Below are positions 28,601 through 40,600 of a DNA stretch of 60,000 nucleotides, piece by piece (position 1 is the first letter of the stretch; every line of letters starts with the position of its first letter). The notes beneath the pieces are model-generated. The model did no database searches. It was not told where the DNA came from and saw only the letters and a program-made list of their open reading frames with translations. The stretch covers positions 8,721,001 through 8,781,000 of the forward strand of contig NC_092680.1 of the NCBI RefSeq assembly GCF_964355755.1, read 5' to 3'. This stretch comes from Antedon mediterranea. Lineage: Eukaryota > Echinodermata > Crinoidea > Comatulida > Antedonidae. Position numbers and translations under genes: made by a program.

Positions 28601-31600
28601 TTCGTAAAGCGTATTCGTGTTGACGAATATCACCAGTCATATTCGTAACTACAAAACGAGTATAGTTTTTGATCTATTTTGCACATTTTGCGTTTGAATC
28701 AGGAATGATTCATGATTATAATATAATTATAGATTTATTGAAAGTAATTAACTAAAGTAATTTACTGAAATGCCAAGTCAATTTTGATAAATAGCAGTTT
28801 TTAAAGTTCTCACTCGCTTTGATGTTACGCTAGCAGTGGCGGATCTAGGATCTGACGAGGGGGGGTGGCCACGAAAGTGGCAAACGAGGTGCGTAGCACC
28901 GAGCGGGGGAGGGTTTGGGAGGGGGTGTCCCCCTCCCGAGGCTCCGAAAATTTTTAAAAAAATAGATGCTTACACACTGTTTAATAATAGGCTAGAGAAA
29001 CTGTTTCCATCACACTTAATAACAAATATTACATAATGTAAATTTAAATACATCCTTCCTAAATACTGTACGGATCTTTTTCGACGAACTAATAATAAAC
29101 TTTGATCGAAAAACCTTCAAACAAAATGAACATTTGGTATTAATGCGGTACTCCGAAAATGCCTCGATAGAGTGCATGAGTTGTGTACCGTGTTTTGGTG
29201 GTCTGTTAACCTCAGAGATATATACCCTACAGCCGGGTGAATAACTCAATGTAATTTGGTATACAATGATCGCAGTAATCGCCGTGTCTATAACACAAAT
29301 CAAAAAACGCCAAATACGCCACATACTTTTTTCGGCCGTCCCGTGTACATACAAGACATTTCATGTTTATTTTATGCCTATAAAATAATAAAAGAAGACC
29401 ATGTTTCTCATTTATTTTTATCGTTTATACTGCATACCATAATATTATACAAAAAACTTTCATGCGCGAGAAAAAAGTTCCCGATATTACACTCCACTCA
29501 GGGGTGTAAATATACCACGCTAACGTTTGTGCACACACGGACCAGGGCGGCGGAAATTAACTGCAATGGAAAATTGTGTATTTTGGAGAGTGATGACGTC
29601 AGCATTCACACGAGGAGCGAGCTTGACAACGTGACGCTGTGGTAGTTTTAGGAGTGCGTGTGTTTTGAAAATGGGTATTTTCCGAAGATTGTAGCTCTTT
29701 CACTGTGTAGGCCTATTTACACACAACTATTAATACTAACCCTAGCTCTAGTAGGGCCTAGCTAGGCCTACTCTTCTTAATTAAAAGATTAATCCACGTC
29801 TAGCGACGGTCAATCGCGATTAGGTTGCATCTTTTTTTCTTTTTTTTGAGAATTAAGGGGGGTGGCTAGCCACCCTATTCACCCCCCCTAGATCCGCCAC
29901 TGGCTAGGCTTAGGCAGCCAAGCACCAAGCAACACGTACCTGCGCTTTGCTCAAATTTACTGCAGTCATATTTTCGACGCGCCTCAATATTTCGTTGCCA
30001 TGCGAAACAGATTATGAAAACGAATACGTGTGCGTGACGTATCCGTTTTCGTTATCGTATTCGTAAGATTGCGAAACCTCTCTATTTACGCGAAAATTAC
30101 TCGGTCAATATCATCGTTCTCGAGGATATATACGATTTACGATAAATGGAGTATTCTGTACAGTATACTGTACATGAACTGTATATTTGTATTGTAAAAA
30201 TGTATGCATGAAGTAGGTGCAGCATTATTTCCTTTGGTAAAGCATTAAACATGTTTCACAACTAGCAGACTAATACTGTATAATACCTTATGAATACAGT
30301 AATCAACATTTTTTTCATTCAAAATTATATACTAAAACTTACTAATATACTTTGTGTATTAATTATTAAATTTATTATAAATTACAAACATTGAAGAAAA
30401 TGTTTGCAATGCTATTTGAAACGCATTTCATAAAGTGGGTTGACTAATTATGTAATAATTATGAAAACTACAAACTGCATTATAAACATAAAACCAACAG
30501 ACAAAAAGTCTGGTTGGGTCGTTTAATTAGCTTACAGCATCACAACTATCCAGGGAAGTGAAGACAACACGGGAAATTACGAGCTGCTGAAGCGTGACAT
30601 GTGGTTGCCTAATAAATGGCGTAGGAGATGGCATTCACCTTTTGACAAAATCATTGGGAATCCATTTGCTATTGATCTTTTATGGCCTGTTTGACCTTTT
30701 AATGTAACAACTAACCATCTACAGATTGTTATGGACATTTTAAAATGTTAAAGCATAATGTTTTTAGTACTGTCTTCTGTGGATTTAACTGCAAACAAAC
30801 ATTACCATGTTTCTTAATTCTTTTATTACAAAATTGACAAATACTACCATACTTTAGGACATACAATAATTGGTAAATATCTTGAAACGATCAAAATGAA
30901 TCAAGTATGTATGTGGCGTCAGCTAAAATGGGTCTATAAGTGTCTTCTTAGAATAACTTGACTACTGTAATTACCTTTCATGTTTCAATAAATATATTCA
31001 TTGACTTTAAAAAAATCAATAACCACGTTAAAATTCATGTTATAATAGACAAATAATTTATAGTATAAAAGGAAATACCGCACAGGTCTTTTGATACTGT
31101 AAACGCCTAAGTGTCCTTAGATTTCTGTTACCGTAATACTACAGATTACAAAGTACTGTATAGTGTTATACTGTACACATCAATAAACTACAATAATGAG
31201 CTAAATATAGAATAGTAACTACCTGTACACCTTGAAAGTCTTACCACAAACTAACAAAGGGAATGTATTTGTTTACTACAAATTGTATCCATACAATATA
31301 ACAATTTTCAAATAACATTGATATTTACAGTTCTGTACAACCTCCTTCCGAAACCTCTATCCAGGGGAAATCCTTGGGACATCCCTAAGTAGTATTAAGA
31401 GGGGGACACTTTTACATGAAAAAAATGAGTTTTAACAATACAACCAACCTCCTTATGACACTGACAGGGGACATTATAAGGGGACATGTATTTGTGTCCC
31501 TATAATAGAGGTTCTACTGTACTATAAGTATAATCTGTCTGTTTTAAAGTCAATCCAACCGAATATACCTTTACAATTTTTTTATCCATACAATATCTCA

Positions 31601-34600
31601 TTTCAGAGCTAGAAAAATGTTTCTAAAAATATATTCTTAGTACGCACACTGCATACAGTACATTAAAAATGTTGACAAAAATATCATAGATTAGGTTCCC
31701 GTTGCAAATCACATGGCTATACATTTATAATAAAAACAGTACATATCATTTATCAGATCGTTCACTATTCTTGAGTGGGACGTATTGCTAGGAACTTATA
31801 TCACTAGGGAAAATGAGAGAGTTTGCTAAATTGATGCGATTCCCAAAGAGATAATTGTCACACACAATTCAAGGCTACTGCCAAGCACTGCCACTTTGTG
31901 AAAGATTCAATTTATAATAGTAATTGCATAGTGAGATCATTCAGTGTATTGGAATTCACAGTAATTGGGTAGATCCTAGGCTGGATATCATTTAGCAAGG
32001 AATTGTCTGGATTGAAAAAACAATTAAGTCCCTGAACAAGGGCAGTGTGCATGGTGAAAACACAGGTAAACTGCAACTATTATTTTATAAATTTTCAATC
32101 AGCTTTCAATGAGTAATAATAATAAATATACATACATACATAATATAATATGGTTGCACCAGTCTATGTTTGTTTTTTTATAAAGTTATGACGCCCTATT
32201 TGATGGGTCTCAAATGTGTCCCATATATAGAGGTTCTACTTTATTAAATGTTAATAACAAATTTTAATTTACAAAGTAACGTTCAAAAACAATTAAGTGA
32301 TGTTACTTTCAATTTATCATTTATTCAATGCTTGTACAGTACAGTAGTATAGTTTAGCATTATACTATACATGTGACCAAATGCTTTTATTTTATCACAC
32401 ACTGTAATTGTCACATTGCACGTGACACATTAACCAAACATTTATGAATGAAAAATGCAATTCTCTACTGTTGTAGTTGGATATTCAAAATTGGAGTTTT
32501 AAGAATGAATCACTTACTGTTTACTGTATATCAAACATCCTCTAATAGATAAATGTGTTTATTCAGTTTAGATCATGGAGGAATTGGTTAGATTACCATT
32601 TAACATTAAATTGCATACTTCATTAATTCACTTTACCGTTAATGGTATTGTTTGAAATAATAAATAAACTAATAATTTATATTTTACACACCATGATCAG
32701 TGGATTGAACACAAAATAGTCTAATATCCAGGCAGTATTTCGAATGTGTTTTTTATGCTTGAAAAAATTATTTGGAACCTTTTATCAAGAAAAATTTGTT
32801 TCTGTTTTTCACAGTTTACTGGGAGACTCAAATGTACTACGAAAATGTATAAAACAGCAAAGGTTAACACGATATAGGTCCTTCTATAGGTCAGTTATAG
32901 AGAGTGGTATGGTTCGGTAGCGCTACCGAAAATGAAAAGCGTGACCTAAATAGAATAGTCAAGACCGCATCGCGTATAATTGGATCTGCACAACTGCCTT
33001 TGGAGAACATATTTTCGGATCGTCTTCTGAAAAAGGCAGTGGCTATCAAAGATGATCAATTTCATCCGGCCTCTAGTATGTTCCAGTTGATGCGCAGCGG
33101 TCGGTGATTTCGTTCTATTAAGGCCAATAAGGCACGATTTACAAATAGTTTCTTTTCTGGATCTATTAGAGCCTTAAATATGATGTAGACCTTTTTTTTT
33201 TTTGTAATGTTTTTGTTTTTGAGTTCGTGTTGTGTCCGTTGGATATTGTGCTCCGCCAACAGAGCAAACAGAATTTCTATGTTTTTCCTAAAACAAATGA
33301 TAATAAATGATACTTGACTTGACTTGACTTGATATAAAACCAATTTACATACAGTCCCCATTTATTCCATCCCAGACTATATTCCCCTTAATATTAAACA
33401 TCGAGTAAATGGTAGATTGGCTTAATGACTTCTAAATTATCTAATGAGTAAACACATTGGAATGCAGGTTTAATAATGACTGTCCTTTGGGGGTTTACAA
33501 CAATGAATGTCTACAACACACAAAAACAATGGACATACTGCTATTGATGACTCAATCATAATAAATACATTAACCAACTACAAAAATAGAGAAGGTCCTT
33601 TACTGTAGGTAGTTGGTCATGGTGATTTCCTATGGGTTGGTGAATGAAGTTTAAGGTTCCTGCTGGCTTAAATTTACGAAGTGTGACTCCGCCCACCAAC
33701 CACCACTCTAAACCTTGTCTCCAAAACATGCGCCTTACGACAGATGCGCGACTCTCTGCCATGTATGAGCCTAGCGTGTGGCTGACTAATGACCCAGGCC
33801 TGCTAATGACCTCTCTAAAAATCCACATTGTTTTAAATTAAAATTCATTCTGAAATCCAACTAGACATTTTGGGGCACAATTGTTAGTCAAATTTGGCAT
33901 CTGTAGGCAACAGCTCAGATGAAAACGTTTATCATATTTTTATATTAATAGTAATAATGTGCCACATATCACATAAAAGCAATCATTATTATGAAAAAAG
34001 AGTTCAATCAAAATGTAGTATCATCATCCTGACTGAGAGGAAACAACAATGGTAACATTAGTGAACAGCTGTCACATAACATTCATCATTTGATTCTGAA
34101 GAAACAACACAAAGACAGAAATCATTATTTATCATCGCTTTGAGACTTTTATGTCCTTTTAAGGGCAGTCTCATAGTTAACTGTATATTGGAACATCTGT
34201 TGTACAGGCACACCTTATTATTACTACAGTGTACTGAATGCATGTCTGACCACAGATGCTTAAAAAACTAATTCTTCCTCTATGGTGTAACATTTATTAA
34301 ACATTTCACAAATCAACTTACAAGTTGCAGGTATTTCTCCATGCACAAATTAACAGAGGTAGCCTACTGTATGCATGATGGACAAGTACCTTCAGATCTG
34401 TACTGCTGGGTCACAGTCACCTAAGTCCAACCTAATTTTCAGATTTGATCATAAAATGTACAGTACCTTCATGATTTGATAGTGTCAGTGACACTTTTTA
34501 ACAGGATACAGTAAGTGAAAGTGTACTGTATGTTTGTTTCACTGAATAATGTATGTTTTTTTTTCATTATTCTCTAAACTAAAGAGAAACTCATTTAATT

Positions 34601-37600
34601 AAACTACTGTATCACTACCAAAGTCTTGTATAGCAATTGCTAACACTGGAACGCATTGCATTGCAGTGAAAGTATCTAAAATTATTATGGAAAAAATAAA
34701 ACTTTATTCTAACGCACATGCCTACAGTTTAGTCAATATTTTAATATAGCTTTTTATTTCCTTCTATTAGCTAAATTATCCTTTACTCAAAGTTAGAGCA
34801 CATAAGTAGTGTGGCATAAACAGGAAGTGAATATGACCTCTATTGCGATTTTGCATAATGATTGTCTAATCCCTGTACTGTACTGTAATGTTAACTCAAT
34901 ATCATGTTGCAAGCTAAACAGTTCAGTACGTTCCTCCAACAAAATTACCTTACTGTACAGTACAGTACTCTATGAACATGGCGTTGGTTTTTTATATGAC
35001 TATTTGGAACAATATCTTGGTTGGAGGCAATAATAAAACTTCTATTACAATTTTCTGGTTTTTATTATAATCCACTGTAGTTGAATTGTTTTGACATGTT
35101 GACCTACGTTGACTTTTTATTGTAATTGTTATTTTCTATATCATGTTTTTTTTTTTTTTTGTATATTTCTCTTGGATGCACCTTCCATTTGGTCGAGTGC
35201 CACTGTTGTAAAAGTGTAATCTCCAAAGAAATTATTATTATTATACACTGTAAAAGAACTAGAACACATTCAATTTTTGAAATCCCATAGACATACAGTA
35301 TTGCAATTATGGAACTGTACAGTACGTCTGTGCTGCAACAAAAACTCAAAACATTATAGCATGGGAAACTCATTAGTCTAACCAGGGACGAGTGATATAA
35401 TACATTTACCAGAAATTTTTTTTTTTAAATTACTTAGAACTACTACCTGTACTCTGTCTAAGTATAACATTGGACATGAAAAACAATACAAAAAAAATGA
35501 ATCATGATCATCATCAACACTTCCACTACAGTATAATATTGAATGGTTGCGAGTCCTTTCATTTCATCACATAATTTCCTTAAACCTTTCCTTTGAGTGG
35601 TTGAATAAGTTTGGAGCTATGTAACTACAGTGATTATTATACAAACAGAAAGCGAAGAAGTCGAGGAGCTTGAATTCATTGCAAAAATAATTTATAAAAT
35701 GGAAATATCAATACTAAAGGGCATACTTTATAAAGTTGGCACTTTTGCTTTATTATAATAAATAATAATTATTATAATTAACAACAACAGCAGCAGTAAT
35801 GACAATACTATAGTAATGATAACAACAATTTGAATGTAAATATGTATACAGAATGTTTGTATGATGTTGTAGTATGTTTAAGCGTATATTAGCCTTTGAT
35901 GGCATTTGCAGCAATAAAGAAATTGAATTGAATTATTTGCCTAGTGGAAAACAGGATTTAGATACTGTTGCAAAGAACTATAATTATAAACTCAAGTTTA
36001 AAAGCTCTCGTCTTAATATTAGGAGGGACACGTTCGCCAGGAGTTATTCTCTTATGGAATGCTCTGCCTACGGATGTAGTTTCATGTGCTACGGTGAACT
36101 TGTTCAAAGCAAAACTTAACGTCGCATGGTCTAACCACCCGCTGAAGTTTTCACCCTATATAGAATATGATTTTATTGCTAAGAGGGGCTTTTAAGCACT
36201 GAGTGCTTCAACTCGATCCCGTAGACGAAAGTGTACGGGAAACAAGTAAACAAGTAAACTATTCAGAGGTTTCCTCAGCCAGTACAGTATTCAGTTCTTC
36301 AATCACAGTAAATCGCACAATTGCTCACACTGCACAGACAACACATACTTTCTACACAGTTAGCAACTTGGCGACACATAGCTCAATGGAGTTACAATTT
36401 ATGAGTGATATAATTGAAAATAATTTACAGTCACTTTAGAAACAACAAAGGGATGACATCATTATTATTTGATACAGTACTTTTGGTAACGACTAAAGTC
36501 ATTTGTCTTGCTATTAGGTAGGTAATTAGTACATCCGACATCACTTGAATCCATTATGATGTATTACATTAGTAAACCTTTTAACAGACTCGCAATGGTA
36601 AGCCAGACATAGGTAACATCACCTGGGCTTCAGCAAAATAGACTTTAATTATCTCTCGAGCTAAATTGTAAGAATTTCAACAAAGAATTTATAATTGACA
36701 ATTTCATGTGACTGTGAACCAAATACAAGCAAATTGAGCTGAATGGTACTATACATGTACTAACACCAATATCAAGCCCATAGCCTGCAGGATTTGTTTT
36801 TCTTCAAAAGGAGCAAACAACATATTATTAAGTTAGGCTATTTAATAGGCAACTGCTGCTAATCACTAGTTGGAATAGGCAACTTCAGCAAAAAAAGGGG
36901 TTTGAGTGTTACCATTATTATTGTTCGTATTGTAATGGTACTGTAACCATGTTAGTAAAGTGCATAGTGCAATACCATCACATTTTGTGCCTGTACTTTT
37001 CTTTTAAAGACCCCTTCCCTGCAATTTTGGACGTTTTTTGGAAAATAATACATATATATCACTTTAAAAACATTAAACCATGTCATTCCTTGTCTTAAAT
37101 GTACGTTTTATGGTAAATTATGATAAAAAGTGAGAAACAATGCACTACCTAAGTAGCTCGCGGCGATCGACCTCTCGTGGACGGTCTCAGGCCTAGCCTA
37201 GCTAGGCTTAGTTTTGTAGGCCTAGCTGGTAAACATCGGTAACGTACGAACATCGTACGCTAGCTATATACCTAGCCTGACGTTGTATAGTTGCTGCATT
37301 AATTATCTTTCTATTTTTGCCAGACTCCGTTGATACAAATTGGGGAAAACCCGGTATTTTCGCTGAAAAGTTAGGAGTCTTCCATTTGTTTTGGCTTCAC
37401 GATCGATCGAAAAGTGGGCGAATTACAGGTGAAAAACAACAATATCAATCCGCGCGCAATGCATTTTGGGATTTATAGCGGGCCGCTATAATTATTAAAA
37501 TCGATTTATTTTTCACATTTTTAACCGTTTAAAGACGAAAAAAGTTATCGCAATAGGACCATATAGTATTATTTTTACATTAAATATAGTTTGTGATCTT

Positions 37601-40600
37601 AAATTAGATCTAAAAAACGTAGGAAAGGGGGCTTTAATGTCTTTTGTCTGCAAAAAAGGGGTATAATATCATTACATTTTCTGAATTGGATTGAAGAACA
37701 TACTCTACTGCATTGTTTTAAAGTGCATTGCAATCATGTTGAAGTCCTGACAGGAAATGATTGCAAGACATTATGTGCATTGTTATAATAACAGCAATTA
37801 TTAGTTTCTATATCACACACTCTTAAATCAACAGCTTTCTATGATTTCAATCAAGGTCAAAACACTTTTCCACAACATTTGTGTTTTTAAAATCACTAGT
37901 AACACAATCTATAGTAGTTTATACAGTTTGTTTTAGTACATTCTTGCATACAATTGAAACAACATACATGTTTGCGCTACAGCAGATTTAGATCCAAGTC
38001 TTGCTGATAAATCTGAATACTATATTTTAATTTGAGTACAAAATAGGTTACTTGTCCCAACACTTTTTTTAAAACTGGATGTGTATTTCACTATGTTTTT
38101 GTTTGGTATGTCTAAATTACACAAACCAAAGGTTGTGTTGGTAGTCTGTGTGAGTGATGCTTACGTGAAAAAACTCTGAAAATAAAATTATAACGCTGAT
38201 ATGTGGGATGGTTACTACTATTTGAGGGTGCCACTTGCAGATGATACAATCAACAGAATTTTCTTTCTTCAAGGAGAGGCATTGTTGGTTTATCCAGATA
38301 AGTTAAGCATGAATGATAGAGGTAGACATGTTTTATTCTGTTTTTCTTTTATTCAACAAACACTTAGTGACTTACTATCTACAGTATTTTAAGTAAAAAA
38401 TATTAACGATAACAACCTACTTTAGATTACAGCTCAGATAAGGAAGTGCTATGTTGCAACTATCAAGAGTTTATCATGTAGGACTTAATAATAGGTCTTG
38501 AATTCAATTGGTCATCAGAACTAATAATAGTGTGCTTTCCATATTAATGACAGCAAAATAATTATATGCTCATGATATTGCATCTGGTTACTAATACTAG
38601 ATGAGGTAGTACATATACTAGGCCTAGTTTGTGTTTAATAAACACAAAATATATATTTTAGTTGATACACGATATAACAGAATGCATTCAGCAATTAGCA
38701 CTGAATGAATGAAAAAATAATACAACAAACAGCGAAAATGTATCTGGTGCGACCAAAATAAAACATGACCAATACCAACCGTAACCGATATGATAAACAG
38801 TGTACAGTACAACCTTCGTTTTACGTACCCTGATTTTACGTTCCCTTGATTTTACGTACGCTTAAAATGACCGATGACGTCATCATTTTCTTACATTGAG
38901 GGCGCAATTTAACAACAACAAAGCACAAAGCCATGGCTGTGTGAGGAACTCATGTGCATTCCCCTACTATGCAGTGACTGTTTTTATTGATAGAAAATAC
39001 AAGAACATTTGATATTTTATTTATTAACACTTTATTTAAACTAAATCGCACAGTCTGTATATACTGTACTTTTCTAGGCCTCTTATCTTGCTAGGCCTGC
39101 TAGCCTGGCCTAGTTTAGTCTAGGAAGGGCCTAGCTAGCTAGGCCTAAGCTAGTGACCACCTGCATGCTGTAGGCAAACACGGCAGCCTTTTTAGCTACG
39201 ATATTACGTATTTGGGGGTCAATTTAAGGTCACCCTGGATTTTACGAATCCCTTGTTTTACGTACGCCTTTCGGTCCCGTACCGTACGTAAAATGGAGGT
39301 TCTACTGTATCTAGTGGCACGCAATACAAAATACCGGATGTTTATTTTATTGCGACCGATTTTATCCTTCACCGACTTAAACATAGAAACACATAAAATC
39401 TAGTGGTCTAACACTGAACAATACAATCTAGCCGTTAGTATAGCCTTCTGTACACTGAACTGAATTACTACAGGGCTTAGCCAATAATTAAATTAATAAG
39501 AAATCCATTACGGAGGGTTTTTTTTTTCAGAAAAGACTAGGCTTCCTAAGGGGAAGTAATAATAACGCCGTGGTTAGGATTCCGGCACCGGAACTCAACT
39601 GCCCAGCGTTAGGGAAATCCGACACGCTATTGCGCATGCCCAGAGCGAGGTAATCGGCGACTCTATACTTATCAACAGCGATGGATCATTTCATAGCTGC
39701 GCCACACGGCGAACTAGCCTAGATGTCTACTAATACGGGATCCACTAATCTAGGCTAGGGCTACCAGTTAGACGTGACCAGTGGGCCTATTTATTTTGTA
39801 ATTAAAAAGTGGTTGCTTCATTCATATATAAACTTCATATTATTATGAATTATATAATTACATGACTAGTTTTATGATTTTTCATAACGCATTATACTGT
39901 ACAACAACATGCAATCACAAGTTGATTTGTTGACGGCAGCCACCGCGTGGATGTGAAAAAACTGTTCGGAAAGTCAGGGTCGCAACGCTAAAAACAGCAT
40001 TACGATTCTTAGATAGATACTGATACTTATTAATATCATTATAATTATTTTAATGCGTGGCGTAGTCATATTTTAATTATTAATTCATGTATGGCATGGT
40101 ATATGGCATAGGCCAAGTTTAATCCATCGCTCTCTCGCTCGCGCAACGACTATCTAGGCTCTACAGTATAATAACACTCCGACTCTCGGTGGTGTGGTGT
40201 GTTATAAGTACAAGCTATAATTCACTTCCCAGAGCTATGGGCATGCGCAATAGCATGTCGGATTCCCTAACGGTGGGCAGTTGAGTTCCGGTGCCGGAAT
40301 CCTAACCACGGCGTAATAATAATACAGTATTTAATAACAATATAATATTATATAAGGGCCTACTAGGCTAGGCCTATCTAATATACCAATCCATTTATAT
40401 CATTATATGATAATTATTATTATTTATATGAATGATTAATGAAAAACCTACCTTTTTTGTTGGAGAATTCGGAAGAGAAGTATCGTATCCAATTGTTCGT
40501 CTATTAGATTCCATTGTATCTGCTGCATTTTGATTTGAGGTACTGAAAGTTCCAGAATATGTTCCAACAGTCGATTCACCTCCGAGGGTATCGGTAGTGT

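Noticed and set aside
29256-29645. 129-codon ORF within the CAGTGGCGG element
   Set aside because: No transposase signature, no splice context, and composition of shuffled non-coding DNA.
33640-33840. Less AT-rich patch with ORFs on both strands
   Set aside because: No domain; could be a conserved non-coding element, but that cannot be judged from one sequence.
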